Below, piece by piece: positions 1-9,314 of a stretch of 64,000 bases of DNA (its first letter is position 1; the number at the start of each line of letters is the position of its first letter). The notes under the pieces are model-generated. The model saw only the letters and a program-made list of their open reading frames with translations. It was not told the origin of the DNA and did no database searches. A program made the translations under genes and the position numbers. Origin of the DNA: Alphaproteobacteria bacterium AO1-B (GTDB taxonomy: Bacteria > Pseudomonadota > Alphaproteobacteria > Rhizobiales > Stappiaceae); contig MLAX01000001.1 of NCBI GenBank assembly GCA_001890945.1, forward strand, positions 1,178,001 to 1,242,000, in the 5' to 3' direction.

Positions 1-63
1 TGAGCTGAAAAGCCAAGCCATCTGACAAACCGCCTCGGACAGAACCCAATGAAGTTCGCAATG

Positions 64-94
64 AGCCGGAGACGCAAAGCGTTTCCGGCTTTTG
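64..94 (+). terminator. Rho-independent terminator at left edge
   Basis: Arms AGCCGGA (64-70) and TCCGGCT (84-90) pair perfectly, extended by weaker GAC/GTT pairing, and run into TTTTG. It probably ends a gene lying mostly outside the window. The rest of 1-257 shows no convincing gene. Confidence 0.6.
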
Positions 95-257
95 TGTTTC
101 GCGGTTTGCGGATAACTGGCACTAATCGCTCAGGGTAAGTGATAAGTCCAGTTGTGCGGAATTAAATTGCTGAGTTGACAGAGCAGCTGCCACAGGTTTT
201 TAACCATTATACATGTAAGTTTAGGCAGTCTTGTCTGCAGTTTTCCGGCGAAGCCCT

Positions 258-1187
258 GTGCAATTATACCTTCCGATAGCCGAAATACCGGTCAATATCT
301 TCGTGATATTTGGCATGGGCGGGGCTGTGGGGTTCTTGTCCGGATTGTTCGGCATCGGCGGCGGCTTCCTTCTGACCCCGCTTCTGATTTTTTCCGGGAT
401 CCCGCCAGCGGTCTCTGTCGCGACGGTCACAACACAGGTCGTGGCGTCCTCCGCCTCTGCAGTTGTCACCTATTGGCGGCGCAAGGCAATTGATCTGAAG
501 CTGGCCAGCGTGCTGCTTGCCGGCGGTATTTCCGGGTCACTGCTCGGCGTCATCCTGTTCGATGTTTTGCAAGCGATCGGTCAGCTCGATGTGGTGATCT
601 CCCTGTCTTATGTGACGTTTTTGGGGACCATCGGCGGGCTAATGCTGGTGGAGTCAGTGCGGGCCATGCGGCGCCGCCGGTCGGGGGAACCACCTCGGGC
701 GCGAAAACCCGGTCAGCACAATTGGGTGCATGGGCTGCCGTTAAAGGTCCGGTTCCGGAGATCCAAGCTGTATGTCAGCGTGATACCCGTCGTCGGACTG
801 GGCGCGGCCATCGGCTTTCTTGGCACCGTCCTTGGCATCGGCGGCGGCTTCATGATGGTGCCGGCGCTGATTTATCTGCTGCGCGTTCCAACGAGCATCG
901 TGATCGGGACATCCCTGTTCCAGATCCTCTTCACCATGGCGGCAGCGACGATCTTCCATGCCATGGGAACAAAGACTGTCGACATCGTTTTGGCGATGAC
1001 CCTCATGGTCGGTGGTGTGATCGGCGCGCAGTTCGGTGCCCGTATGGGCCAGAACTTGCGCGGTGATCAGCTGCGCCTGCTCTTGGCGTTGCTGGTTTTG
1101 GGGGTTGGTCTGCGTTTCGCGGTCGATCTCCTGCTGATCCCCGAAGACCTCTACTCCATCGCAATCCAGAAGGGGGCCGGGCTATGA
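258..1187 (+). CDS. TauE/SafE family anion exporter
   Basis: Probable inner-membrane exporter of the TauE/SafE (DUF81) family, which moves sulfite, sulfonates or similar anions. The internal duplication typical of the family is visible: a GIGGGF glycine motif near residue 35 recurs near residue 193, and the two hydrophobic halves are separated by a basic cytoplasmic loop around residues 135-155. The frame stays open back to TTG 231, but GTG 258 gives the N-terminus MQLYLPIAE that I recognise from alphaproteobacterial members. The stop overlaps the next gene by four bases (ATGA), so the two are co-translated. The substrate cannot be read from sequence. Confidence 0.85.
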   Translation: MQLYLPIAEIPVNIFVIFGMGGAVGFLSGLFGIGGGFLLTPLLIFSGIPPAVSVATVTTQVVASSASAVVTYWRRKAIDLKLASVLLAGGISGSLLGVILFDVLQAIGQLDVVISLSYVTFLGTIGGLMLVESVRAMRRRRSGEPPRARKPGQHNWVHGLPLKVRFRRSKLYVSVIPVVGLGAAIGFLGTVLGIGGGFMMVPALIYLLRVPTSIVIGTSLFQILFTMAAATIFHAMGTKTVDIVLAMTLMVGGVIGAQFGARMGQNLRGDQLRLLLALLVLGVGLRFAVDLLLIPEDLYSIAIQKGAGL

Positions 1188-1963
1188 TCCGTGCGGCCGC
1201 CATCGCTGCGATGACACTGTTCTTCGGCACGCTCGAAGGCTTTGCGAAAAGCGATGAGAGCCTGGTGACGGAGTTGTCGTCACAAACGGTTTCGATCCAG
1301 TCCAACTTCACTGGCACCGAGATCGTCATTTTCGGACAGGCCCAAGAGATCCAGTACCGCCCCGATACAGATCTCGATTACGATCTGGTCATTGTCGTCG
1401 AAGGGCCTCCGCAGGACATTACGACCCGCCGCAAGGGGCGTTTGCTTGGTGTCTGGGTCAACCGGGAAGCGGAAACCTTCAGCAACGTTCCGTCGTTTTA
1501 TGCAGTGGCAAGTACAGCGGACATTTCTGAAATTGCAGGCAGAGCTCTGCTGGACGAACACGCCATTGGCCTGAACCATATCAATTTGGCTGTGTCGGGC
1601 GAGTCGAATGTGTCTCTCTCCGACCGGGACGATTTCCGCAGGGCCTTCGTCCGCCTGCGTCAGGATATGGGGCTCTATTCTGAGCGGGAGACATCCATAA
1701 CGTTTTTGACCGAAACGATGTTCCGGACCAACATTCCGTTGCCCGCCAACATTCCAGTTGGGGACTACGTCGTCAAAAGCTTCCTCTTTCACGAAGGCGA
1801 CCTGATCGCCAACACGAACGATCACCTGCGTGTCGCAAAGACCGGCTTTGAGCAGATCACCTTCGAGTTGGCGCGGGAACATTCGTTCGTGTACGGCGTG
1901 CTTGCAGTCATTCTCGCCATCTTTACCGGTTGGCTCGCTGGCGTGATCTTCCGCAAGGATTGA
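1184..1963 (+). CDS. TIGR02186 family membrane-anchored protein
   Basis: 259-residue protein matching my recollection of the alphaproteobacterial family TIGR02186, which is regularly encoded directly behind a TauE/SafE exporter, as here. It has an N-terminal signal sequence (about residues 1-21, ending near GFAKS), a periplasmic body with many beta-type segments, and one C-terminal helix (about residues 236-256) followed by the short positive tail RKD. This places the body in the periplasm with a C-terminal anchor. The family has no known biochemical role; the overlap with the exporter suggests a partner or accessory subunit in anion export. Confidence 0.75.
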   Translation: MIRAAAIAAMTLFFGTLEGFAKSDESLVTELSSQTVSIQSNFTGTEIVIFGQAQEIQYRPDTDLDYDLVIVVEGPPQDITTRRKGRLLGVWVNREAETFSNVPSFYAVASTADISEIAGRALLDEHAIGLNHINLAVSGESNVSLSDRDDFRRAFVRLRQDMGLYSERETSITFLTETMFRTNIPLPANIPVGDYVVKSFLFHEGDLIANTNDHLRVAKTGFEQITFELAREHSFVYGVLAVILAIFTGWLAGVIFRKD

Positions 1964-1984
1964 TCGGAGCAATACCGCTTTCTC

Positions 1985-2575
1985 TTAGATCCTCAAACGC
2001 CCGATCACTTCGATTTCGCCGTCATTAATCTTAACGACAATGCCTTCGCCAGACTGCGGAAAGATATCAGTCAGCGCGGTGATGTTGACCTGATGTGTGA
2101 TGATGACCAGGGCACCATCACCTGACCATTGCTCGAGTATGCGCTGACCTGCTCGGGTTTGCTCAGGCCCGGCGGAGCGGTTCTGAAAAAACGAGTTGAA
2201 GACCGGCTCTTCCTCGACATGCCCCGGAAATGCGAGTTCCGCTGTTTCGACGCACCGGCACCATTGCGACGTCAACACGCGTCCGACCTTGATGCCCTTG
2301 TCCTGAAACGCCTGCCCAATCGCACGGGAGTCTGCGCGGCCCTGGTCATTCAGGTTCCGCTGCGTGGAGCAATCGCCAAGCATGAAGTTGGCCGGATCTC
2401 CGGTTCCGGGCGCCAAAGCGTGGCGGAAGAGAATAATGCCGCCGTTTTCCAGCGCCTGCCACGCAGCGTCATCTGCGCGCGCATGCGGCATTGTCGGGAG
2501 CATTGCCCAAGCAAAAACCAATGCCAGGGCAATACGTTGAAACGAGAAACGGGGTCCAATTGGTTTGAATGTCAT
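1985..2575 (-). CDS. secreted histidine phosphatase family protein
   Basis: Member of the histidine phosphatase (phosphoglycerate mutase-like) superfamily, probably exported. With the ATG start chosen here, residues 1-34 form a signal peptide (hydrophobic stretch ALALVFAWAML, likely cut after ARA). The phosphohistidine motif appears as R51-H52-A53 instead of the classical RHG, and the second catalytic histidine is in the segment VIITHQVN. The frame also allows a GTG start 39 bases further upstream (2614), which would leave only 19 bases to the divergent AI-2E-type gene. Substrate unknown. Its end lies 21 bases from the TIGR02186 gene, convergent with it. Confidence 0.75.
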   Translation of the reverse strand: MTFKPIGPRFSFQRIALALVFAWAMLPTMPHARADDAAWQALENGGIILFRHALAPGTGDPANFMLGDCSTQRNLNDQGRADSRAIGQAFQDKGIKVGRVLTSQWCRCVETAELAFPGHVEEEPVFNSFFQNRSAGPEQTRAGQRILEQWSGDGALVIITHQVNITALTDIFPQSGEGIVVKINDGEIEVIGRLRI

Positions 2576-2633
2576 GTAGGCTGCCGTTGCGAGAGTTCGT
2601 ATGAGATTCGCCACTTACTACGGCAGGGGCAGC

Positions 2634-3734
2634 ATGACCGATCAGTCTCAATCAGAACCATCCGGTTCTTCTCAATCCAAGCCGGAACCAACCGTTGATG
2701 CCCGGGTGATCGACATCGCCATCCGGCTGGGTGTTCTCGGCGTGTTTGCTTACTTTTCCCTACAGCTTGTGGCGCCGTTTTTTGCGTTTCTGCTTTGGGC
2801 CGTCGTGCTGACAGTTGCGCTTTATCCGGCCTATGTCTGGCTAACGGGCAAGCTCGGCGGGCGGAAGGTGCTGTCGGCAACCATACTGACGCTCATCGGC
2901 TTAGGCATTGTCATCGGACCGGTGGCGGTGCTGGTGGTCAGTCTCGTTGAAACGCTTCAAAGGCTTTACGAGGGTGTGACGTCAGGTGCCATTGCCGTGC
3001 CGCCTTTGCCGCCAAAACTGGCAGAGCTGCCCATGGTTGGCGAAAAGATTGCTGAATTCTGGCAGCTCGCGAGCCGCAGCCTGGAGCAGTTTCTCACAAA
3101 GATCGGCCCGATGGTGGCGCCGGCCGGCACAAAGATTCTCTCTGTTCTGGCATCCTTGAGCGGCAGCGTTCTCTTTTTCATTGTGTCGATCATCCTGTCC
3201 GGATGCCTATTCGTGCCGGGGCCGGCGCTGGCCTCCGGAGCAAAACGGTTCGCCGACCGGATCATCGCGCCGCGCGGTGGCGAATTCGTTGATCTGGCAG
3301 GGGCCACCATTCGCAACGTCTCCCGAGGTGTGATCGGCGTCGCGGTCATTCAGGGGCTGCTGACGGGCGTCATCCTGATCGCCTTTGCGGTGCCTTTGGC
3401 CGGACTGCTCACCTTTGCGGCGCTGATCCTCTGCATCATCCAGATCGGCCCGGCTCTGGTAATCCTGCCGACAATCATCTGGGCCTGGAGTTCATGGGAG
3501 TTGTTGCCAGCGCTTCTCTTCACCGTCTTGATCGTGCCGGTCATGCTGGTCGACAATGTGCTGCGGCCGATCCTGATGTCCCGCGGCCTTGATGTGCCGA
3601 TGCTGGTGATCCTGATTGGTGTCCTCGGCGGCACGCTGGCCTACGGCCTCATCGGCCTGTTCCTCGGACCGGTGATCCTCTCGGTTTTCTATGAGCTGGT
3701 CATTGCCTGGGTAAAAGCGGGGGAGGAGGCTTAA
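2634..3734 (+). CDS. AI-2E family transporter (PerM-like)
   Basis: Polytopic inner-membrane protein of the AI-2E/PerM transporter family (366 residues). After a polar Ser/Gln/Pro-rich N-terminus come paired helices (about 30-90), a polar amphipathic central region (about 120-200), then at least four helices; the C-terminal stretch with VLRPILMSRGLDVP and FLGPVILSVFYEL is typical of the family. The upstream ATG at 2601 is in frame, but ATG 2634 follows GGCAGGGGC and fits the family N-terminus better. Proposed roles range from autoinducer-2 export to ion antiport; the sequence does not decide. The last four bases overlap the convergent pdeM gene. Confidence 0.8.
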   Translation: MTDQSQSEPSGSSQSKPEPTVDARVIDIAIRLGVLGVFAYFSLQLVAPFFAFLLWAVVLTVALYPAYVWLTGKLGGRKVLSATILTLIGLGIVIGPVAVLVVSLVETLQRLYEGVTSGAIAVPPLPPKLAELPMVGEKIAEFWQLASRSLEQFLTKIGPMVAPAGTKILSVLASLSGSVLFFIVSIILSGCLFVPGPALASGAKRFADRIIAPRGGEFVDLAGATIRNVSRGVIGVAVIQGLLTGVILIAFAVPLAGLLTFAALILCIIQIGPALVILPTIIWAWSSWELLPALLFTVLIVPVMLVDNVLRPILMSRGLDVPMLVILIGVLGGTLAYGLIGLFLGPVILSVFYELVIAWVKAGEEA

Positions 3735-4468
3735 TCCCCGACGAGCCGTGTGGCCGTGAAGGGGAACAGGCGGTCGTTGCCGAGCATGAACACGGAGTAT
3801 TTCCGGCGCTGGAAGATCATGCTGAAGGCCTCGTGGGTGACGTTGAGCCCGCCGGTGAGAGCCCCAAAGGCCGGTAAAACCAAGCGGCTGCCATCGGTGA
3901 CGAAACACGCGCGGCGGATAGAGCGGCCGAACCGGCGGACGCGGGCGGCCGGATGAAGGTGCCCGCAAACTTCGCCGAGCGCTGCCGTGGCGCCAATCTT
4001 CTCAACCGGCTCATGGCGGAAGGTGAGGGGGTCGATCTGAATTTCATCGACAGTCTCGCCGCACAAGCGCACAGGCGCCACCGGGTCGTGGTTGCCGGTC
4101 ACCCAGATCCATTCCCGGTTCAGCTGCAAGGTTGTGAGCATTGCCCGGTAGGGCGCGGGCAGGCGGTCAGAACCGTCCGCATCGTGAAAACTGTCGCCGA
4201 GGCAAATGACCCGCGCAGGGTCGAAGGCATCCATGACGGCGGCCAGCTTCTCCAGCGTGGTTGCCGTATCATAGGGCGGCAGCATGATGCCGCGGCGGGC
4301 AAAACTGGAGCCTTTTTCAAGATGAAGATCCGCAACGATGAGTGTTGCTTCGTCCGGCCACCACAGCACACCGCTGTCATGAAGGCCGACCAGCTGACCA
4401 TTGATCTGAATGTCATGACACACGGGCGCGGCAGTATATTTGCGCAGGTGTGACGTGAGTGCACTCAT
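3731..4468 (-). CDS. pdeM: ligase-associated DNA damage response endonuclease PdeM
   Basis: Metallophosphoesterase of the PdeM type, part of a four-gene DNA repair set (ATP-dependent ligase, helicase, exonuclease, endonuclease). All calcineurin-like metal motifs are present in order: ADLHLEKG, CLGDSFHD, TGNHD and CGHLHP, followed by the characteristic PAFGALTGGLNV near the C-terminus. Length (245 residues) is slightly above the usual 220-230. Its ATG overlaps the stop of the helicase gene (ATGA), so helicase and nuclease are co-translated. Cytoplasmic; expected to cut damaged or structured DNA with divalent metal help. Confidence 0.88.
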   Translation of the reverse strand: MSALTSHLRKYTAAPVCHDIQINGQLVGLHDSGVLWWPDEATLIVADLHLEKGSSFARRGIMLPPYDTATTLEKLAAVMDAFDPARVICLGDSFHDADGSDRLPAPYRAMLTTLQLNREWIWVTGNHDPVAPVRLCGETVDEIQIDPLTFRHEPVEKIGATAALGEVCGHLHPAARVRRFGRSIRRACFVTDGSRLVLPAFGALTGGLNVTHEAFSMIFQRRKYSVFMLGNDRLFPFTATRLVGD

Positions 4469-6966
4469 TCCATGGCCTCCAACAGCAGTTCCGACGCGGC
4501 CTCCTCCAAAAGGGAATCCATTGCCTCGCCATAGACAGGTTCCTTACCGATTTCAAGAAGGACCGGCACGGCGAGTGGAGACACGTGCTCCAAGGCAGTA
4601 TGCGTGATTCGTCCGCGAATTCTGGCGAGAAGATCGCCCAATCTAGAGATATCCAGAAGTCCTTCGGCGGCATCGTTCCAGGTTGCCTGCAGCAGGATGT
4701 GATCCGGTTCGTGACTTCGAAGAACATCGTAGATGAGATCCGTCGAAACGGTCACTTGCCGTCCGGATTTCTCCTGACCCGGATGGCGGCGTTCGATCAG
4801 ACCGGCAATCACGGCGCAGTTTCGGAAAGTCCGCTTCATCAGGCTGGACTCGGCGAGCCAAGCATCAAGATCATCCCCAAGGATATCCTGATCAAAAAGT
4901 TCCTGAAGCGGTATTTTTCCGGAGGAAAACAGCAGCGACAGATCGCCAAGCCCCCAGATGGCCAGGGCATAGTCGTTGGCGACAAACCCCATTGGCCGGG
5001 CGCCCATCCGCTCTAGCCGTTTGGTGAGCAGCATGCCGAGGGTTTGATGCGCGAGCCGTCCCTCGAACGGATAACAGATCAGGTAATATTTGTTGGACCG
5101 TGGAAAGGTTTCCACCAGAAGACCGTCGCGGCTTGGCAGGACGGACTTGTCCTGTTGGATCTCAAGCCAGTCACGGACTTGACCGGGCAAGGCTTTCCAG
5201 GTGTCGGGAGCTGCAAGCATCGCACGCACGCTTTCCGCCAGGTAGGTGGAGAGCGGGAACTTCCCGCCCATGTAGGATGGGATCATCGGATTGTCGGTCT
5301 GCGCGCGGGAGACATAGGCCTCATTCTCCCTGAGGCCTTCGAACCTCAGAACCTCCCCGCCGAAGATGAAGGTATCGCCCGGAGCCATTTGCTCGATGAA
5401 ATACTCTTCGATCTCGCCAAGCACCCGTCCGCCACGGCCAATTGGTGTCCGGCGCCCGGCCGCCTTTGATTTGACGAGCCGCACTTTCAGCATTGGTGCT
5501 TCGACGATCGTGCCGACATTCAGCCGGTATTGTTGTGCAATCTTCGGGTGGGCGATCCGCCACAGGCCATCCTTGCCTTTCCGAAGCTTGGCATATTGCT
5601 CATAAGATTTCAGCGCATAGCCGCCGGTCGCAACGAAATCGAGGACCTTTTCAAAGGTTTCCCACTCCAGCCAGCGGTAGGTCTCCGACGAGCGGATTTC
5701 ATCAAACGCCTGTGCCGGATCAAGGGGATCGGCGCAGGCCAAGCCAAGCAGGTGCTGGGCCAGAACATCCAGCGCGCCTTTTCGGAGCGGCGGTGTGTCC
5801 TGATCGCCTTTTTTGGATGCTGCGAGTGCGGCCTGGCACTCCAGAACTTCGAACCGGTTGGCCGGGATCAGGACGGCTTTGGACGGCTCATCCATGCGGT
5901 GATTGGCCCGGCCGATCCGTTGGGCGAGACGGCTGGCGCCCTTGGGCGCGCCGATGTTGATCACGAGATCGATGTCGCCCCAGTCAATCCCCATGTCGAG
6001 AGAGGAGGTGGCCACCACCGCTCTGAGCTGGCCGGAGGCCATGGCCGCCTCGACCTTGCGCCGCTGGCCGACATCCAGGGATCCATGATGAAGGGCAATG
6101 GGCAGCGTGTCTTCGTTGATCCGCCAAAGCTCCTGAAAGACGGCTTCCGCCTGGCTGCGGGTGTTGACGAAGAGCAAAGAGACGCTGTGCTGTTTGATCA
6201 GCTGATAGATGTCGCCCATGGCATAGCGGCATGAGTGACCCGACCAGGGCAGGCGTTCTTCCGACTCCAAAATGGAGATATCCGGCTCAGCGCCGCCCTG
6301 GACCTCCACCAAGGAGGACAGGGCCCGGGTGCCGTCCAGCGGCTGTCCGACCAGATAAGCACGCAGGTCATCGGGTTCTGCGACGGTCGCCGAAAGGCCA
6401 ATCGTCCGCATCTCAGGCGCCAGTTGCCGCAGGCGTGCGAGGCCAAGCGCTAAGAGATCGCCGCGCTTGGACGTCACGAGTGCGTGGAGTTCGTCGAGGA
6501 TAACCGTCCTCAGCGATGAGAACAGCTTTTCAGAAGCTGGATCTGACAAGAGCAGCGCGATCTGCTCCGGCGTGGTTAGCAGGATATCCGGCGGGTTTGT
6601 TTTTTGCCGCTGCCGCTTGTGGGACGGGGTGTCGCCGGTCCGGGTCTCGATGCGAAACGGCAGCCCCATTTCGGAAACAGGTGTTTCGAGGTTTCGGGCG
6701 ATATCAACGGCGAGTGCTTTCAGCGGGGAGATGTAGAGCGTGTGGATGCCACCTGGTTGGCCAGGCTTGCGCTTGCCGCGGTCGTCCAGTTCCACAAGGC
6801 TTGGCAGAAACCCGGCAAGCGTCTTGCCCGCACCTGTCGGGGCAATCAGCAATGTACTTTGTCCACTGCGCAGATGTTCGACCAGTTGCAATTGGTGTTC
6901 GCGCGGGCTCCAGCCGCGGGATGAAAACCAGTTCTGAAATCTGTCAGGAAGAAGCGCTACGTCCAT
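4465..6966 (-). CDS. ligase-associated DNA damage response DEXH-box helicase (Lhr-like)
   Basis: Superfamily 2 helicase of the Lhr type. Walker A is APTGAGKT (near residue 43), the DEXH box reads DELH inside ILDELHALVTSKRGD, motif III is LSATVAEP, and the helicase C-terminal arginine motif is QRIGRANHRMDEP. A long C-terminal region (about 450-833) corresponds to the Lhr winged-helix and DEAD/H-associated domains. Length of 833 fits the roughly 810-850-residue ligase-associated subgroup. It is divergent from the exonuclease gene with 77 bases between start codons, so both probably share a promoter region. Confidence 0.9.
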   Translation of the reverse strand: MDVALLPDRFQNWFSSRGWSPREHQLQLVEHLRSGQSTLLIAPTGAGKTLAGFLPSLVELDDRGKRKPGQPGGIHTLYISPLKALAVDIARNLETPVSEMGLPFRIETRTGDTPSHKRQRQKTNPPDILLTTPEQIALLLSDPASEKLFSSLRTVILDELHALVTSKRGDLLALGLARLRQLAPEMRTIGLSATVAEPDDLRAYLVGQPLDGTRALSSLVEVQGGAEPDISILESEERLPWSGHSCRYAMGDIYQLIKQHSVSLLFVNTRSQAEAVFQELWRINEDTLPIALHHGSLDVGQRRKVEAAMASGQLRAVVATSSLDMGIDWGDIDLVINIGAPKGASRLAQRIGRANHRMDEPSKAVLIPANRFEVLECQAALAASKKGDQDTPPLRKGALDVLAQHLLGLACADPLDPAQAFDEIRSSETYRWLEWETFEKVLDFVATGGYALKSYEQYAKLRKGKDGLWRIAHPKIAQQYRLNVGTIVEAPMLKVRLVKSKAAGRRTPIGRGGRVLGEIEEYFIEQMAPGDTFIFGGEVLRFEGLRENEAYVSRAQTDNPMIPSYMGGKFPLSTYLAESVRAMLAAPDTWKALPGQVRDWLEIQQDKSVLPSRDGLLVETFPRSNKYYLICYPFEGRLAHQTLGMLLTKRLERMGARPMGFVANDYALAIWGLGDLSLLFSSGKIPLQELFDQDILGDDLDAWLAESSLMKRTFRNCAVIAGLIERRHPGQEKSGRQVTVSTDLIYDVLRSHEPDHILLQATWNDAAEGLLDISRLGDLLARIRGRITHTALEHVSPLAVPVLLEIGKEPVYGEAMDSLLEEAASELLLEAME

Positions 6967-7043
6967 ATCGACCGTTTTAGGGAGTGTCGCGTGAAATTGC
7001 GAGGGCGCTGGTCTTTCAAAATACGCGGCCTATAGTCCCGTTC

Positions 7044-8078
7044 ATGAGCGAGCTCCTGACCCTTACCCCTGAAGGCCTTTATTGCCCGGAGGCGAAAGCC
7101 CATATCGACCCGGTCCGTCCGGTCGAAAGGGCGATTATCACGCATGGTCATGCCGATCATGCACGGGCCGGGCATGGTGCCGTTCTCGCAACCGGGCAAA
7201 CCCTGGACATCATTGCGATCCGGTACGGCAGCGACTTTTGCGAACAGGCACAGGCCATAGGATATGGCGAGCAGCTTACCGTCGGCGGCGTCAACGTTTC
7301 ACTGCACCCGGCAGGCCACGTGCTCGGGTCAGCGCAGGTGCTGTTGTCTGCACAGGGGGAGCGCACGGTGGTGTCCGGTGATTATAAACGGCAGGCGGAT
7401 CTGACATGCGCGCCGTTCGAGCTGGTGCCATGCGATACATTCGTAACTGAAGCCACCTTTGGCCTGCCGGTTTTCCGCCATCCACCTGCACAACAGGAAG
7501 TCGCCAAGCTTCTGACGTCTCTGGAACTGTTTTCATGCCAGACCCATCTGGTCGGGGCTTACGCCCTCGGAAAAGCCCAACGGGTGATCGCGGAACTCCG
7601 AGCAGCTGGATATTCAAAGACCATCTATCTGCATGGCGCGCTGGAAAAGCTTTGCGCCTATTACAAAACCCAGGGTGTGGATCTTGGGCCCTTGGAACTT
7701 GTCGGACGCCGCGGCAAGGAGCTGCAAGGCGAAATTGTCATGTGCCCACCGGGGCAGTTGAGTGATCGCTGGTCCCGGCGGTTTGGCGATCCGGTTGCCG
7801 CGATGGCGTCAGGCTGGATGCGGGTGCGTGCAAGAGCACGCCAGCGAGGGGCGGAGCTGCCTTTGATCCTGTCGGACCATGCGGACTGGGACGATCTCTG
7901 CCGGACCATCTTGGAAACAGGCGCCGAGCGGATCTGGGTGACGCACGGAGCGGAAGAAGCTCTTGTGCATTGGTGCGAATTGAATGGACGAAAGGCCCGT
8001 CCCCTCAATATGATAGGCTATGATGACGGCGAGGGGGCAGACGATACCCAACTGGATGCAGTTGCGGATGCCTCCTGA
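7044..8078 (+). CDS. ligase-associated DNA damage response exonuclease (metallo-beta-lactamase fold)
   Basis: Metallo-beta-lactamase/beta-CASP nuclease related to SNM1/CPSF proteins. The zinc-binding signature THGHADHARAGH is near residue 32, followed by HPAGHVLGSAQV (about 93) and the SGDYKR motif (about 113), all hallmarks of this nuclease group; the C-terminal LSDHADW segment supplies a later metal ligand. ATG 7044 gives MSELLTLTPEGLYCPEA, the usual family start; the frame is open further upstream without a family-like extension. Homologues usually sit next to the ATP-dependent ligase gene, but here the ligase is 12 kb downstream. Confidence 0.88.
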   Translation: MSELLTLTPEGLYCPEAKAHIDPVRPVERAIITHGHADHARAGHGAVLATGQTLDIIAIRYGSDFCEQAQAIGYGEQLTVGGVNVSLHPAGHVLGSAQVLLSAQGERTVVSGDYKRQADLTCAPFELVPCDTFVTEATFGLPVFRHPPAQQEVAKLLTSLELFSCQTHLVGAYALGKAQRVIAELRAAGYSKTIYLHGALEKLCAYYKTQGVDLGPLELVGRRGKELQGEIVMCPPGQLSDRWSRRFGDPVAAMASGWMRVRARARQRGAELPLILSDHADWDDLCRTILETGAERIWVTHGAEEALVHWCELNGRKARPLNMIGYDDGEGADDTQLDAVADAS

Positions 8079-8109
8079 TCCGTAAAGGGCCGGAGTGCAG
8101 GAGGCAGGC

Positions 8110-8547
8110 ATGGCAGACAATAGCGACTTCCATCAGGCCGGCGACGAAGACGGCACGAGCCAAAACGGCAATGGTGAAGCCGAAGAGGCCATCGCACAGC
8201 TGTTCGATGACTATCAGGCCGGGTTCAACGATTACGACATGGAACGGATCTGCGACTGTTTCGCGCTGCCAGCTATCATCTGGCAGCATGAAAAGGGCCA
8301 TGTCTTCAACGATGACGAAGAACTTATCGAGAACATCGAAGCGCTCTTGAAAGCTCTTGAAAAAGAAGGTGTCAGCCATTCCGACTTCCAGGTGGTCTCC
8401 AGCCATGTCAGCGGACCGACGGCGCTCGTGACCCTCGACTGGTCGCAGGAGAGCGCTGACGGCGAGGCCGTTTTTGAATTCACGTGCCACTACCAGCTGA
8501 TCCAGGACGGCCAGGACTGGATGATTGCCGGGATCGTCAACGAATAA
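8110..8547 (+). CDS. NTF2-like (SnoaL-type) protein of unknown function
   Basis: Acidic 145-residue protein with a low-complexity N-terminus (residues 1-25, Asp/Glu/Asn/Gly rich) followed by what looks like an NTF2-like cone fold: a helix with LFDDYQAGFNDYDMERI, then alternating strands, ending in WMIAGIVNE, where the family commonly has a W-x-I-x-x-I strand. ATG 8110 is preceded by GGAGG (8100-8104); an in-frame GTG at 8095 lacks a site. No catalytic residues can be named. It follows the exonuclease gene by 31 bases, so the two may be cotranscribed. Confidence 0.6.
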   Translation: MADNSDFHQAGDEDGTSQNGNGEAEEAIAQLFDDYQAGFNDYDMERICDCFALPAIIWQHEKGHVFNDDEELIENIEALLKALEKEGVSHSDFQVVSSHVSGPTALVTLDWSQESADGEAVFEFTCHYQLIQDGQDWMIAGIVNE

Positions 8548-8708
8548 CCCCGCGCACCACTTTGCAGTCGATGGATACAGGTTCGCGGTCCCAGCCTTGA
8601 GCGGGGACCAAACAGTGTCCATTACCTGATTGATTGACCAAGAGGCCCCGGCGCGAAGGCTGGGGTAGCAAGCGCTGCGCACAACAGCGCGCAGATAGAA
8701 AGACTAAT

Positions 8709-9104
8709 ATGGCAAAGATGATCCACTCGATGATCCGGGTGAGCGATGAAACTCGGTCGGTCGATTTCTATGAAAGAGCCTTTGGACTGAAGGTCGCAGG
8801 GCGCTATCCGTTCGACGGGTTTACGCTGATTTACCTTGCGAACGCAGAGACTGGCTTCGAACTTGAACTCACCACCAATGCATCCCGCACAGAGCCTTAT
8901 GACCATGGCGACGCCTACGGGCATCTGGCCTTTTCGGTCGAGGATATTGACGCCGAACACCAGCGTCTTGCCGGACTTGGATTGACGGTCGGTGACGTTA
9001 AGGACTTTGCATTTGAGGGCGAGCCCTTCGCGCGGTTCTTTTTCCTTGAAGATCCGGACGGCTATAAGATCGAAGTCCTGCAGCGCTTCGGCCGGTTTCA
9101 GTAG
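8709..9104 (+). CDS. VOC/glyoxalase family protein
   Basis: 131-residue single-module pair of beta-alpha-beta-beta-beta repeats of the vicinal oxygen chelate superfamily, closest in feel to lactoylglutathione lyase (glyoxalase I). Metal-ligand-type positions are visible: His in IHSMIRVSD, Glu in FELELT, His in GHLAFSVED and Glu in DGYKIEVLQ, matching the H-E-H-E pattern of glyoxalase I; FLEDPDGYKIE is the classical end motif. It probably detoxifies methylglyoxal-glutathione adducts, but VOC families are broad. The start was placed at ATG 8709 because the domain begins there. Confidence 0.72.
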   Translation: MAKMIHSMIRVSDETRSVDFYERAFGLKVAGRYPFDGFTLIYLANAETGFELELTTNASRTEPYDHGDAYGHLAFSVEDIDAEHQRLAGLGLTVGDVKDFAFEGEPFARFFFLEDPDGYKIEVLQRFGRFQ

Positions 9105-9169
9105 GGCCTGGGGTCGGAACCTGCAGCGGTTTTGTTGCGTATCAAGGCCCGTCAAATACAACCTTTAAA

Positions 9170-9182
9170 ACCTATCATAGGT
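9170..9182. promoter_or_regulatory. 13-bp palindrome upstream of the secretion operon
   Basis: ACCTAT-C-ATAGGT is a perfect inverted repeat with a single central base, lying about 60 bases upstream of the LacI-like palindrome and 133 bases before the HlyD-type start codon. It could bind a second regulator; no assignment is possible from sequence alone. Confidence 0.3.
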
Positions 9183-9235
9183 AGTGGCTGAGTGTCGGAA
9201 TAAGATCAACTCCTGGAAAAAAATAGCGGAAAATA

Positions 9236-9277
9236 GCAAATGTAAGCGCTTGCATTATGCATCTCTAGGTATATGCT
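9236..9277 (+). promoter_or_regulatory. Candidate promoter with LacI-type operator, copy 1
   Basis: TGTAAGCGCTTGCA (9241-9254) is a 14-bp palindrome with one mismatch and has the central CG and flanking A/T pattern of LacI-family operators. Its right half overlaps a possible -35 element TTGCAT (9250-9255); a possible -10 element TATGCT (9272-9277) follows after 16 bases. An identical 18-bp stretch, AAATGTAAGCGCTTGCAT, occurs in front of the double-glycine gene. No LacI-family gene is in the window, so the regulator would act from elsewhere. Confidence 0.5.
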
Positions 9278-9314
9278 AGGTCAAAAGAACAGGAGCCGGC
9301 ATCCCGGGGAGGAC